11,833 bases of DNA from Dehalococcoidia bacterium (lineage in GTDB: Bacteria > Chloroflexota > Dehalococcoidia > UBA6926). A model generated the notes under the pieces. That model saw nothing but the letters and a program-made list of their open reading frames with translations, did not search any database and was not told where the DNA came from. The position numbers and the translations under genes were made by a program. The stretch lies in assembly GCA_029941095.1 (NCBI GenBank), contig JAPYRO010000020.1, positions 1-11,833 of the forward strand. Direction: 5' to 3'. Shown here piece by piece: positions 1-8,150 of this stretch (position 1 is the stretch's first letter; each line of letters begins with the position of its first letter).

Positions 1-275
1 GCATAAGCTCTCAGTGAAACCGACACATCAATACAATCCTGCAATGTAACACCGTTGGACAAAGCAGCAGTAGAGGCGTTTTGAATGGTGGTGCCATCCG
101 CTAAAGGGTCACTGTATGGTACACCAAGTTCTATGATGTCAGCTCCAGCATCTATTGCCGATTTAATAATCACGGTGGTTGCATCTAAATCAGGATATCC
201 GGCAGTAATATACAGGGATAAAGCTGCTCGTTTATTTTCCCTTGTTGATTTGAATAGTTTTTTTACACGATTCAT
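1..275 (-). CDS. trpA: Tryptophan synthase alpha subunit, N-terminal 91 residues (cut by left window edge)
   Basis: Translating the minus strand from the ATG at 275-273 gives an open frame that runs off the left edge. It matches the start of TrpA, the TIM-barrel subunit that cleaves indole-3-glycerol phosphate to indole and glyceraldehyde 3-phosphate and passes indole to TrpB. The visible part holds the signature ELGVPYSDPLADG at residues 49-61. The two catalytic acids of the family fall at Glu49 and Asp60, the same numbers as in Salmonella TrpA. Thr62 stands where Pro is common. About 170 C-terminal residues lie outside the window. The ATG overlaps the stop of the upstream CPBP gene in an ATGA (275-272), which suggests translational coupling. 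Unusually, the gene just upstream is not trpB. No sign of decay is visible in the part seen. Confidence 0.93.
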   Translation of the reverse strand, partial: MNRVKKLFKSTRENKRAALSLYITAGYPDLDATTVIIKSAIDAGADIIELGVPYSDPLADGTTIQNASTAALSNGVTLQDCIDVSVSLRAY

Positions 276-994
276 AAACTTACCATTATTATAATCACAC
301 TAATCAGATTAAAGGCTGAATGAACCAAGATTGGTGTCAACAGATTAGTAGTCTGATGATACACATAAACCAGTATCAAACCAATAAAAAATGCGATAAT
401 GGCGTTCGCGGCAATAATATGAGCCAACCCAAACAAAAAGGAAGTGGCAATTGCAGATATAATAATTCCATAACGATTGGCTATAGATGGGTAAACAAAA
501 CCACGGAAAAAAATCTCTTCTACAACGGGAGCTATGAATATAGCCATGAACCCAAAGATCAACAATGATCCCCGATTTTCAGAGATGGCTTCAGGTAATG
601 TTGATGGTTGTAAATATTCAACGTCAAAAATAGCCCTACCCAAACCGTACACAACTGGAACCAGTAAAGTTAATGCTATCCCTACAAGTACAAATCTTAA
701 TAAGCGGTAAATTTCTGGTTTTTTAATACCTAAACTATTAACCTTGGCCTGTTTTTTATGCATTGCAACAAACCATACTGATCCAAGCATAACTACTTGA
801 GTAATAAAGCTCATAAACAACACATACACTTGTGCACTTTGATAATCAGGTAGAAAATCTGCAATATTGCTTAATATATACCCAAGGCCTATGGAAGCAA
901 TTATGGGAACCGTTATGCTTATTAATACGGCAAACAGCGTTGCCCTAATCCCCCAAGAAATTTCAGGAAAAATTAATTTACTATCTTGTACCAT
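272..994 (-). CDS. CPBP (CAAX/Abi) family intramembrane metalloprotease
   Basis: A 240-residue, strongly hydrophobic protein with about seven or eight predicted membrane segments. It carries the three conserved motifs of the CPBP family (Pfam Abi/Rce1-like): EEIFFR at 159-164 (EExxxR), FGLAH at 188-192 (FxxxH) and HSAFN at 225-229 (HxxxN). These supply the Glu and His residues thought to bind the metal and activate water. Eukaryotic relatives remove CAAX tripeptides; bacterial members have mixed roles (bacteriocin self-immunity, regulation, protein processing), and the substrate here cannot be told from sequence. It lies 47 bases after the PadR gene, which could control it, and its TGA stop overlaps the trpA ATG. 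The region before its ATG has only a weak GGA-type ribosome binding site. The family call is firm; the function is open. Confidence 0.9.
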   Translation of the reverse strand: MVQDSKLIFPEISWGIRATLFAVLISITVPIIASIGLGYILSNIADFLPDYQSAQVYVLFMSFITQVVMLGSVWFVAMHKKQAKVNSLGIKKPEIYRLLRFVLVGIALTLLVPVVYGLGRAIFDVEYLQPSTLPEAISENRGSLLIFGFMAIFIAPVVEEIFFRGFVYPSIANRYGIIISAIATSFLFGLAHIIAANAIIAFFIGLILVYVYHQTTNLLTPILVHSAFNLISVIIIMVSL

Positions 995-1041
995 AACCGT
1001 AAATCCAAACTAATAGCAGATTTAGTCCTCTATTATTTGCT

Positions 1042-1410
1042 TCAAAAAATTCTTTTGAATTCTGATAAAAACAGTTCAATAAATTTAGCGCGATTTGCTA
1101 GATTAAGGGCTTCTTCATAAAGAGCATCCCTCCCTTGCGGGGTAATTTCATAAATTCGTCGCCGCGGCCCTTTGCCTGTGGAATGAATCCATCGAGAACT
1201 AATCTTCCCTTCAGATTCCATCCTCCTTAAACCTCTGTAGACATTTCCTCCATCGGCAGAATTAGGGATGAACCCTCTAATCTTCAATTCTTCGAGCAGT
1301 GCGTAACCATGCCTCGGTTTTTCCATAATAAGCAGTAATACTGCAGGCTGTACTAACCCCCATGAAGAAAGTTTTTGGGATTGATCTTCTTCGTTTTGAT
1401 TCGACATCAT
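1042..1410 (-). CDS. PadR-family winged-helix transcriptional regulator
   Basis: A 122-residue protein with the PadR N-terminal winged helix. Residues 19-42 hold the first helices, ending in HGYALLEEL. Residues 54-70 (GGNVYRGLRRMESEGKI) match the recognition helix and following turn. Residues 81-94 (GPRRRIYEITPQGR) form the wing and the usual start of the C-terminal helix. About 28 residues follow, probably a single dimerisation helix, which suits the small PadR-s2-like class better than long PadR proteins. Such proteins are usually ligand-responsive repressors of nearby genes, often membrane transporters. Here the neighbour is a membrane protease, so control of CPBP or of itself is a reasonable guess. 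The gene starts 8 bases after proS; two ATG codons in a row (1410 and 1407) are possible starts and no clear Shine-Dalgarno sequence is seen. Effector and operator are unknown. Confidence 0.88.
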   Translation of the reverse strand: MMSNQNEEDQSQKLSSWGLVQPAVLLLIMEKPRHGYALLEELKIRGFIPNSADGGNVYRGLRRMESEGKISSRWIHSTGKGPRRRIYEITPQGRDALYEEALNLANRAKFIELFLSEFKRIF

Positions 1411-1418
1411 ATTATATT

Positions 1419-3119
1419 CTAGATGATAGTCTCAATTATTGTCTTAACGTCGTCCAGAGAAATATTAATTGATTCGTTGTTTGCATCTGTTCTTTTTTTC
1501 ATTTCAACGGTGTTACCATTTCTGAGAGATCTAGCGCTTACAGTTGCTCTTACAGGAATTCCTATCAAATCAGCATCTGCAAATTTAACCCCAGGTGACT
1601 CATCTCGATCATCCAAAATAGTTTCGATTCCTCGTTCTACAAGCGTCTCATATAATTGGTTTGCAGCATCACGAACAGTGATATCATCGTTGTTTAAAGC
1701 AACTATTATTATCTGTGCCGGAGATATTGTTTTAGGAAACACAATCCCTTTTTCATCGTGGTTACTTTCAACTATTGCTCCTAATATTCGACCTACCCCG
1801 ATTCCGTAGCACCCCATAATCATAGACTTTTCTATACCGTCACTATCCAAAAATGTCGCTCCAAATGTGTCGCTAAACTTCGTTCCTAACTTGAATACGT
1901 GGCCAACCTCAATACCTCTCTCAATCTTCAAGGATCCACCACATTTTATACACTTATCCCCTTGTTGAACTCTATTTAAATCGACAAGTTCTTCTATTAG
2001 GAAATCTACTTTATGACGAGCACCCGTATAATGATAATCTTCTTTATTAGCTCCAACTATCAAATCTGTTTGGGCATCTATGGAAGGGTCTGCAACAATA
2101 CGCACACCGTCTAAACCCACGGGAGACATAAACCCAGGGACCAGTCCTCGTTCTTTCAATTCAACATCAGACGCTATGCGTAAATCTTGTGCCCCTAAAT
2201 AATTGGATAGCTTTGTTTCATTAACATCTAAATCCCCTCGGATCATAACTAATACCATGGTGCCCTCAACAATATATGCAACACTTTTTAGTATTTTTGA
2301 TTTTGAAACTCCAAACTTTTTGCTTAATGCATCAATAGTTTTAACACCTGGGGTTTCAATTTCCTTCAACCCATCTTTACTATCATCGATAATATTATCG
2401 ATATTAGATTCAGCCTTTTCCATATTTGCGGCATAATCACAACTGTCACATAAAACAATTTCATCCTCACCTGTATCGGCAAGTAATATAAATTCCTGAG
2501 AATCCTTTCCACCGATAGCTCCACTATCCGCTTCAACAGCTCTCACATTTAGGCCACATCGCGCAAAAATACTTCGATATGCTCTTACCATTCTGTCATA
2601 TGTTTTATCGAGATCATTTTGATCAGCATGGAAAGAGTACGCGTCTTTCATAGCGAATTCCCTAACTCTAATCAATCCAGCTCTAGGGCGAGCTTCATCA
2701 CGAAGTTTAGTCTGGATTTGGTAGAGGTTCACAGGAAGATCTCTGTAACTTCTGATGTGCCCGGTTACAAGTTGCGATACAACCTCTTCATGTGTTGGCC
2801 CTAACACCAGATCTCGATCTCTTCTATCCTTTAAGCGAAACAGTGTATCGCCAAAAGCATCTAGTCTGCCACTTTTTTGCCAAATATCCTCGGGTTGGAG
2901 TGTAGGCAATAGAATTTCTTGAGCTCCGGCTAAATCCATTTCTTCTCTGATAATATTTTCAATCTTTTTTAATGACTTCAGAGCTAAAGGCAAGTAACTA
3001 TACACTCCTGCGAACAACTGGTTAATAAAGCCAGCTTTAACCAGAAGTCGATGGCTATTAGTATCTGCATCGGCAGGGTCTTCTCTTAATGTTTTTCCAA
3101 ATGATTGGGAGAGCCTCAT
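1419..3119 (-). CDS. proS: Prolyl-tRNA synthetase, bacterial type with editing domain
   Basis: ProRS charges tRNA-Pro in the cytoplasm. The 566-residue length is close to the E. coli enzyme (572) and marks the bacterial form with an inserted editing domain. Class II motif 1 lies near residues 50-75. Motif 2 spans the region ending in LRDEARPRAGLIRVREF (139-155), after the GPTHEE segment (107-112). Motif 3 is GCYGIGVGR (436-444). Between motifs 2 and 3, about residues 224-407 form the YbaK-like insertion that hydrolyses mischarged Ala-tRNA-Pro; Lys278 appears to match the editing lysine (K279 in E. coli). Paired cysteines at 224/227 and 390/393 flank this domain and could bind a metal. The anticodon-binding domain fills about 468-566. 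It follows ispG by 25 bases; no strong ribosome binding site precedes the chosen ATG, but the MRLSQSFGKTLREDP start is typical of the family. Confidence 0.97.
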   Translation of the reverse strand: MRLSQSFGKTLREDPADADTNSHRLLVKAGFINQLFAGVYSYLPLALKSLKKIENIIREEMDLAGAQEILLPTLQPEDIWQKSGRLDAFGDTLFRLKDRRDRDLVLGPTHEEVVSQLVTGHIRSYRDLPVNLYQIQTKLRDEARPRAGLIRVREFAMKDAYSFHADQNDLDKTYDRMVRAYRSIFARCGLNVRAVEADSGAIGGKDSQEFILLADTGEDEIVLCDSCDYAANMEKAESNIDNIIDDSKDGLKEIETPGVKTIDALSKKFGVSKSKILKSVAYIVEGTMVLVMIRGDLDVNETKLSNYLGAQDLRIASDVELKERGLVPGFMSPVGLDGVRIVADPSIDAQTDLIVGANKEDYHYTGARHKVDFLIEELVDLNRVQQGDKCIKCGGSLKIERGIEVGHVFKLGTKFSDTFGATFLDSDGIEKSMIMGCYGIGVGRILGAIVESNHDEKGIVFPKTISPAQIIIVALNNDDITVRDAANQLYETLVERGIETILDDRDESPGVKFADADLIGIPVRATVSARSLRNGNTVEMKKRTDANNESINISLDDVKTIIETII

Positions 3120-3144
3120 AATTTTTCACTGACAACTGAATCAT

Positions 3145-4281
3145 TCATTTTGATTCTAGGTCAATCTTCTCCATCTCTTCAATCAACGCTGGGAGAAATT
3201 CAGATTCAGGAACCACTTTAACTTTTTGGCCCTTCCTAAATATGATACCCCTACCAACTCCGGCAGCTATACCAATATCGGCATCTTTGGCTTCACCTGG
3301 TCCGTTAACCTCGCACCCCATAACAGCTACTTTTATCGGTTTATCAATTTTTTTCAGGGCCTTGTCGACCATGTTGGCGTACTTAACTATATCCACATCA
3401 GCCCTTCCGCAAGAAGGGCAAGCAACAAGGGTCACACCTTTATTACGCAGATTAAGCGATTTAAGTATCTCGTAACCTGCTTCCACCTCTAAAACCGGAT
3501 CACCAGCCAGAGACACTCTAATAGTATCCCCAATACCCATGGCCAGCAAAGTCCCCAGACCTACTGCACTTCTTATTGATCCATTTAAGGGAGTGCCCGC
3601 CTCTGTTATACCTAGATGTAATGGATAATCAACTGCATCAGATAATCTTGTGTATGCGTCCACAGTCATTGGAACATCAAACCCTTTGACTGATATTTTT
3701 ATCTGGTCAAAATCCATATCTTCCAATATAGCAATTTCCCAGAGGGCTGTGTTAACCATATGATCTACGACACTGTAATTATCGTCAGTTTGTTTGCTAT
3801 CTTTTGCAAGCTTGTTTACTCCATCAGCAAGCCTATGGAAATCTCCCGTTTTACCTATTCCGCCAATAGGCGGTAAACTTCCAAAATTAACACCAATCCT
3901 TATAGGGATAGATCTTATTTTTGCAGCTTTCACCACCTCACGAACTTTATCAGCATCTCTAATATTTCCGGGGTTTAAACGTAACCCATCAACGCCATTT
4001 TCGATTGATTTAAGCGCCAAATTATGGTGAAAGTGGATATCAGCAATAAGAGGTATATTAATATTTTTCTTTATCTCAGATAATGCCTCCGCTGCGGCCA
4101 AGTCCGGAACAGCGCAACGAATAATCTCGCAGCCAGCGTCTTCCAATTCTTTTATTTGCAAAACTGTGCTTTTGACATCTCTGGTATCAGTCTTCGTCAT
4201 CGATTGAACGGAAACAGGGGCGTCACCACCAATAACGGTGCCGCCTATTGTGATCTGTTTCGTTAATCTTCGCTCAAACAT
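3145..4281 (-). CDS. ispG: 4-hydroxy-3-methylbut-2-enyl diphosphate synthase (IspG/GcpE)
   Basis: IspG is the iron-sulfur enzyme that reductively opens methylerythritol cyclodiphosphate to HMBPP, the next-to-last step of the MEP isoprenoid pathway. The 378-residue protein is the compact bacterial two-domain type: a TIM barrel (about 1-275, with VQSMTKTDTRD at 25-35 and LRLNPGNI at 100-107) and a C-terminal cluster domain. The [4Fe-4S] ligands are Cys288 and Cys291 in CPSCGR and Cys323 in GCEVNGPGE; Glu330 is the conserved fourth ligand. There is no large insertion of the plant or chlamydial kind. It lies 84 bases after rseP, the largest gap inside the minus-strand run, so a separate internal promoter is possible. 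No Shine-Dalgarno sequence is evident before the ATG. Another MEP gene, dxr, lies two genes upstream in the same run. Confidence 0.97.
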   Translation of the reverse strand: MFERRLTKQITIGGTVIGGDAPVSVQSMTKTDTRDVKSTVLQIKELEDAGCEIIRCAVPDLAAAEALSEIKKNINIPLIADIHFHHNLALKSIENGVDGLRLNPGNIRDADKVREVVKAAKIRSIPIRIGVNFGSLPPIGGIGKTGDFHRLADGVNKLAKDSKQTDDNYSVVDHMVNTALWEIAILEDMDFDQIKISVKGFDVPMTVDAYTRLSDAVDYPLHLGITEAGTPLNGSIRSAVGLGTLLAMGIGDTIRVSLAGDPVLEVEAGYEILKSLNLRNKGVTLVACPSCGRADVDIVKYANMVDKALKKIDKPIKVAVMGCEVNGPGEAKDADIGIAAGVGRGIIFRKGQKVKVVPESEFLPALIEEMEKIDLESK

Positions 4282-4365
4282 ATTCTATTGGTATATTCTA
4301 CTAGGAAACGCACCAGTTTTACCAGTTTTTTCATCATAAAATGGTTTCATAAAACTGAACACCAG
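4282..4365. other. Intergenic gap between rseP and ispG
   Basis: This 84-base stretch is the longest gap inside the minus-strand run. On the minus strand it holds a direct repeat AAACTGGT/AAACTGGT (about 4307-4324) and a TAGAAT resembling a -10 box upstream of ispG, but no convincing -35. No hairpin followed by a T run is seen, so I do not call a terminator. A weak internal promoter for ispG-proS is possible. Confidence 0.3.
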
Positions 4366-5406
4366 TCACCCTAGTAACCGCGGAATATCAATCCCTAGCG
4401 TTACGATAATAATTAAACTTATTAAGAATGCAAATCCTATCGCGTGCACAATTCTTTCTCGATTCGGCTGCAAACGCTTGCCGCCCCGAATTAATTCAAT
4501 CATCAAAAATGGAATCCTGCCCCCATCTAATGCTGGTATTGGCAATAAATTCAGTATACCTAAATTTAAACTCAACATAGCAACTAAATAAACCAACGGC
4601 AAGAAACCAGCTTGTGCTGCCTCACCGGTAATCTGTGCGATGCCCACCGGACCCGCTATCTCAGGCGTTTTGGATCCGGATATCCAATTACCTATTTCTC
4701 TATATATTAATGTAGTATTATCCCAAGCCAGCATAATCCCATAATAGGGTGACTGCCACACATTAACTTCCTCGTAAACAACGTCAAATAATTTTAGTTC
4801 AATGCCAATAGGGCCTTCTCCAAAAGGAGGATCTGACCTGGGGATCACTGAAAATTCTTTGGTTTCTAGATTTCTACTTACGACAACTCTGGTAGCTTTA
4901 CCAGGTTCCAAATCAAATGCCCTGGAAAAATTACTCGGTTCATCTAAATTTATCCCACCTATCGAAGTTAAAATATCTCCTGCTCTTATTCCAACGGACT
5001 CTGCAGGGGAATCTTTAGAAATAGCTTCTATAACAATGTCTGCTGACTGAATACGATCCGTTACACTGGCCAAAAATGAGAATAAAATAATTGCCAAAAC
5101 GAAGTTCATAGCCGGACCTGAAAAGATTACAAGAAATCGCTGTAAAATACTTCTAGAAGCAAATCCATCCTGAATAGTCTCATCATCCTCGCCTTTAAGA
5201 CGCACAAATCCCCCAAGAGGTAGATAGTTTAATGAATAGACAATCCCTTTACTCCTTATTGCCTTTAACCTAGGAGGAAAGCCCAAACCTAATTCTTCCA
5301 CTTTGATACCCAATATTCGAGCGCAAAAATAATGGCCTAGTTCATGAACTAAAACCAACACCGTTAACACCAATAAGAATATGAGTATTGTTGGAATAAA
5401 AGACAT
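4366..5406 (-). CDS. rseP: RseP/site-2-type intramembrane zinc metalloprotease
   Basis: A 346-residue membrane protease of the S2P (M50) family. The zinc site HELGH is at residues 21-25 in the first membrane helix. The family's second motif, with the zinc-binding aspartate, is NLLPIPALDGGR at 286-297 (Asp294). A single PDZ domain lies at about 122-190 (GIRAGDILTSIGG at 139-151); E. coli RseP has two, whereas many other bacteria have one. Further membrane helices are near 96-114, 268-290 and 322-340. The family cleaves transmembrane anti-sigma factors and remnant signal peptides; the substrate here is unknown because no anti-sigma gene is in view. It starts only 3 bases after the dxr stop, so translation is probably coupled. 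The dxr-rseP-ispG order is common in bacteria. Confidence 0.95.
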   Translation of the reverse strand: MSFIPTILIFLLVLTVLVLVHELGHYFCARILGIKVEELGLGFPPRLKAIRSKGIVYSLNYLPLGGFVRLKGEDDETIQDGFASRSILQRFLVIFSGPAMNFVLAIILFSFLASVTDRIQSADIVIEAISKDSPAESVGIRAGDILTSIGGINLDEPSNFSRAFDLEPGKATRVVVSRNLETKEFSVIPRSDPPFGEGPIGIELKLFDVVYEEVNVWQSPYYGIMLAWDNTTLIYREIGNWISGSKTPEIAGPVGIAQITGEAAQAGFLPLVYLVAMLSLNLGILNLLPIPALDGGRIPFLMIELIRGGKRLQPNRERIVHAIGFAFLISLIIIVTLGIDIPRLLG

Positions 5407-5409
5407 TAA

Positions 5410-6564
5410 TCAGTGTTTTCTTATTTGAATTTGTTTGATTTCGTTCCTCGCCCAAGTATCAGATTCTAAGATATCTTCAAGCGATGGTTTAGAAATCGAA
5501 CTATGTTTATCAAGAGTCTCTTTGATTAGATCTGATATACCAAAAAATGAGACCTTTCCTTGCAAAAATAGGCCGACAGCTTCCTCATCAGCAGCATTAA
5601 GAACCGCAGGATAGGTTCCTTTACTCTTTCCTGCCTCCAATCCAATATTGAAACAAGGAAACGTATTCTCGTCCAAAGCCTCAAATGTAAGGGTGGGCAT
5701 CTCATGAATTTCTTTTAAAGGAAAACTAGACGGTCGAGGAAGTCGGTTTGGATGTCCCAAAGCGTATTGGATCGGCAGGCGCATATCTGGCAGTGATAAC
5801 TGGGCTTTAAGAGTCCCATCTACGAATTCTACCATCGAATGGATAACGCTTTCGGGGTGAACTATAACATCAATATCTGCATATTCGATCCCAAATAGCC
5901 AATGTGCTTCAATTACTTCAAATGCTTTATTCATAAGAGTAGCGGAGTCTATCGTTACTTTAGAACCCATTTTCCATGTCGGGTGATTTAATGCTTGCTT
6001 CGGAGTCACATCCGCAATTGACGAACCTTGCATTCCCCTGAAAGGTCCTCCAGACGCTGTAAGGATTAGCTTGCTCAACCTATTACCAAGAGGCACTTCG
6101 CCGCGAAGACTTTGCCATATAGCACTGTGCTCACTGTCAAGGGGAAGGATTTTTGTAAACGGGAATCTTATTGAGGGTTCAATAATATCGCCTGCAACAA
6201 CTAATACCTCTTTACTGGCCAGAGCAACAGTTTTATTGTGATGTAAAGCAGTTAAGGTCGGTTTTAAAGCAGCTAAACCAGGTATTGCTATCACAATAAT
6301 ATCAACATCAGAATCAGAGGCAATTGAATCCATATCGACCATTTCTATTTCAAAATCATAATTTGCAAGATCAACAGATCCTTTTGATAGGCTCACATTA
6401 TGAGGAGCAAATTCTTCGACTTGAGAACTAAAAAGTTCCGACATGGTCCCTGCTGCAAGTCCAGTTATCGAAAATTTCTCAGGATTATCCCTCACTATTG
6501 CCAAAGTTTGGGTCCCTATCGATCCGGTTGAACCAAGGATTGCAATATTTTTCTTCATATTCAC
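5410..6564 (-). CDS. dxr: 1-deoxy-D-xylulose 5-phosphate reductoisomerase
   Basis: Dxr converts DXP to methylerythritol 4-phosphate with NADPH, the first committed step of the MEP pathway. The 384-residue protein shows the NADPH-binding GSTGSIG at 11-17, the metal ligands Asp143 and Glu145 in DSEHSAIWQ (143-151), TASGGPF (169-175), and the HPTWKMGSKVTIDSATLMNKAFEVIEA block (194-220). Glu216 matches E. coli Glu231, the third metal ligand. The usual ANKE signature reads ASKE at 116-119, a mild substitution. The start is uncertain: GTG at 6564 overlaps the cdsA stop as GTGA, and an in-frame ATG follows at 6558 (two codons in). Either gives an intact nucleotide-binding fold. The tight links on both sides (4-base overlap with cdsA, 3-base gap to rseP) point to co-translation. 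Confidence 0.97.
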   Translation of the reverse strand: MNMKKNIAILGSTGSIGTQTLAIVRDNPEKFSITGLAAGTMSELFSSQVEEFAPHNVSLSKGSVDLANYDFEIEMVDMDSIASDSDVDIIVIAIPGLAALKPTLTALHHNKTVALASKEVLVVAGDIIEPSIRFPFTKILPLDSEHSAIWQSLRGEVPLGNRLSKLILTASGGPFRGMQGSSIADVTPKQALNHPTWKMGSKVTIDSATLMNKAFEVIEAHWLFGIEYADIDVIVHPESVIHSMVEFVDGTLKAQLSLPDMRLPIQYALGHPNRLPRPSSFPLKEIHEMPTLTFEALDENTFPCFNIGLEAGKSKGTYPAVLNAADEEAVGLFLQGKVSFFGISDLIKETLDKHSSISKPSLEDILESDTWARNEIKQIQIRKH

Positions 6565-7376
6565 AATAGTAACTCATAATAAACAACAGGAAGGACAATA
6601 ACCATCGAATCAATTCGATCTAAAAAGCCACCGTGTCCTGGCAATAACCTGCTCGAGTCTTTTGATTTCATTCTACGCTTAAAGTAAGACTCAAGAAGAT
6701 CTCCTATTTGGCCAAAACAAGCAATACTGAACGCAATCAGTACGACACCAAATTTATTGAACCCTAAGGCAAACACTGTATCCAAAATACCAACAAAGCT
6801 TAAACAAATAATTGTCCCAAAAAATGCTCCTTCCCATGTCTTCCCTGGGCTTATTGAACGAGCCATTCTATTTTTTCCTAACATATTTCCAAAGATGTAG
6901 GCTCCTGTATCAAACGAGAAAACACCAAATATTACTGTGATAAGTAACTGCTCGCCTAGAGGTAATTGATAAATCAAAATAGCAAAGGATAGTGGGAGTG
7001 AGATTACCAGTGTAGCTATAACGGTGATACCAGCGTTCTTAAGAAATTTAGTTAGGTGAAAAAGATTAGAATACATAATCGATATTACTGTAATCAAAAC
7101 AATAATCATGCCCAATACAACCAAATCTCTTATATATGGTTCAGCCTGCGACATGAAGTAAATTATCGAGGGAGTCAACGGAACGAATAAGGTGGGGAGC
7201 AATCGCAGATTGAGATTACCGAGCATCTTGCTAATCTCAAATAATGAAATAATAGCTACTAAATTAATGAACAGAAAAAGAGGTGCTAACCCAACAACTA
7301 GAATAAACCCAATCACCGGGATCCCTATGGTTGCTACCGCAAACCGCCGAGAAAAATTAGTATTTAGCAGTTTCAT
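6561..7376 (-). CDS. cdsA: Phosphatidate cytidylyltransferase (CDP-diacylglycerol synthase)
   Basis: CdsA makes CDP-diacylglycerol from phosphatidic acid and CTP, the branch point for membrane phospholipids. The 271-residue protein is mostly transmembrane. Its C-terminal half carries the family hallmarks: FSFDTGAYIFG (153-163), SPGKTWEG (176-183), GQIGDLLES (222-230) and the signature PGHGGFLDRIDS (246-257), with Asp226, Asp253 and Asp256 among the conserved acids. The N-terminal half has several hydrophobic helices and little sequence conservation, as is normal. It starts 22 bases after uppS and overlaps dxr by 4 bases. Sitting beside uppS puts lipid-carrier and phospholipid synthesis together, a common bacterial arrangement. 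Confidence 0.96.
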   Translation of the reverse strand: MKLLNTNFSRRFAVATIGIPVIGFILVVGLAPLFLFINLVAIISLFEISKMLGNLNLRLLPTLFVPLTPSIIYFMSQAEPYIRDLVVLGMIIVLITVISIMYSNLFHLTKFLKNAGITVIATLVISLPLSFAILIYQLPLGEQLLITVIFGVFSFDTGAYIFGNMLGKNRMARSISPGKTWEGAFFGTIICLSFVGILDTVFALGFNKFGVVLIAFSIACFGQIGDLLESYFKRRMKSKDSSRLLPGHGGFLDRIDSMVIVLPVVYYELLL

Positions 7377-7398
7377 TATTCCTTACCGATAAGCTTAT

Positions 7399-8094
7399 CT
7401 ATATTTTACCAAACCTTCTATCTCTCGCTTTATATTCTGAAATCGCTACCTCTACTTCAGAAGGGCCAAAGTCTGGCCACAAAACGGAGGTGGTATAAAA
7501 TTCGGAATAAGCGGCTTGCCATATCAAAAAATTACTTAAACGCGTTTCTCCACCTGTCCTGATTATTAGATCGGGGTCAGGCAATTCTTTAGTATATAAA
7601 TTAGAACTAAATATTTTCTCTGTGATCTCTTCTGCCAATAACCCATTTTGTATCAATAGTTTAATAGCACGCAATATTTCATCTCTGCCACCATAGTCAA
7701 AAGCTATGGAAACGGTAATTCCGTCATTATTCCTGGTGGATTGAGTCGTTTTATCAATTAATTGTACAACATGGTTTGGCAAATTCTCAGTCCTCCCTAA
7801 ATGGATGAACCGTATGCCCTCTTCGGTCAGAAATTGAATATTTTTTGTCAGTGAGTCATACAATAATTCTATGAGACCTTCAACTTCTTTTTCAGGGCGC
7901 GACCAGTTCTCTGTAGAAAATGTGTAGAACGTAGCATATTTAATTCCAGCATCTCTAAAGGAGATGATCACACGCTCAATATTATCGAGGCCGGCTCTGT
8001 GACCCTGAATACGAGGCAATCCATTATTGGAAGCCCATCGACCATTACCATCCATAATAACTGCTACATGTGCAGGTGCTTTAGAGTTCGACAT
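7399..8094 (-). CDS. uppS: Isoprenyl transferase, likely undecaprenyl-diphosphate synthase
   Basis: A cis-prenyltransferase of 231 residues that adds isopentenyl units to farnesyl diphosphate to make the C55 carrier for peptidoglycan and other surface polymers. Visible family motifs are HVAVIMDGNGRWA (9-21, with catalytic Asp15 matching E. coli Asp26), GHRAG (31-35), FSTENWSRP (59-67), AFDYGGRDE (131-139) and DPDLIIRTGGETRLSNF (173-189), followed by IWQAAYSEFY (191-200). The exact chain length cannot be read from sequence, so a shorter product is possible. The gene lies 56 bases after frr. An AAGAGA-type sequence just before the ATG may act as ribosome binding site. Its substrate precursors come from the dxr and ispG products encoded downstream. 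Confidence 0.96.
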   Translation of the reverse strand: MSNSKAPAHVAVIMDGNGRWASNNGLPRIQGHRAGLDNIERVIISFRDAGIKYATFYTFSTENWSRPEKEVEGLIELLYDSLTKNIQFLTEEGIRFIHLGRTENLPNHVVQLIDKTTQSTRNNDGITVSIAFDYGGRDEILRAIKLLIQNGLLAEEITEKIFSSNLYTKELPDPDLIIRTGGETRLSNFLIWQAAYSEFYTTSVLWPDFGPSEVEVAISEYKARDRRFGKI

Positions 8095-8150
8095 TAACTA
8101 CATCTCTTAATCTATAGCCGATTAAAAATTTTTTACGAATAACTAGGGAA

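Noticed and set aside
85..294. Plus-strand open frame of 69 codons at the left edge
   Set aside because: It lies opposite the trpA N-terminus, whose catalytic signature is clear on the minus strand.
1423..1809. Plus-strand open frame of 128 codons opposite the end of proS
   Set aside because: It is antisense to a well-supported synthetase gene, has no recognisable motif and reflects the codon pattern of the opposite strand.
3117..3144. ATG directly after the ispG stop as a possible proS start
   Set aside because: It is out of frame with proS, and the ATG at 3119 gives the normal ProRS N-terminus.
5410..6564. Change of the ANKE signature to ASKE in Dxr as a sign of altered function
   Set aside because: All metal ligands and the NADPH motif are intact and the lysine and glutamate are kept, so a normal enzyme is far more likely.
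8095..8104. ATGTAG start-stop element just before uppS
   Set aside because: Likely chance in AT-rich sequence; no evidence that it acts as a regulatory minimal frame.
8107..8125. Inverted repeat (TTAATC, 7-base loop, GATTAA) between frr and uppS, considered as a terminator
   Set aside because: The stem is only 6 weak base pairs, and on the transcribed strand the T run comes before the stem, not after it.
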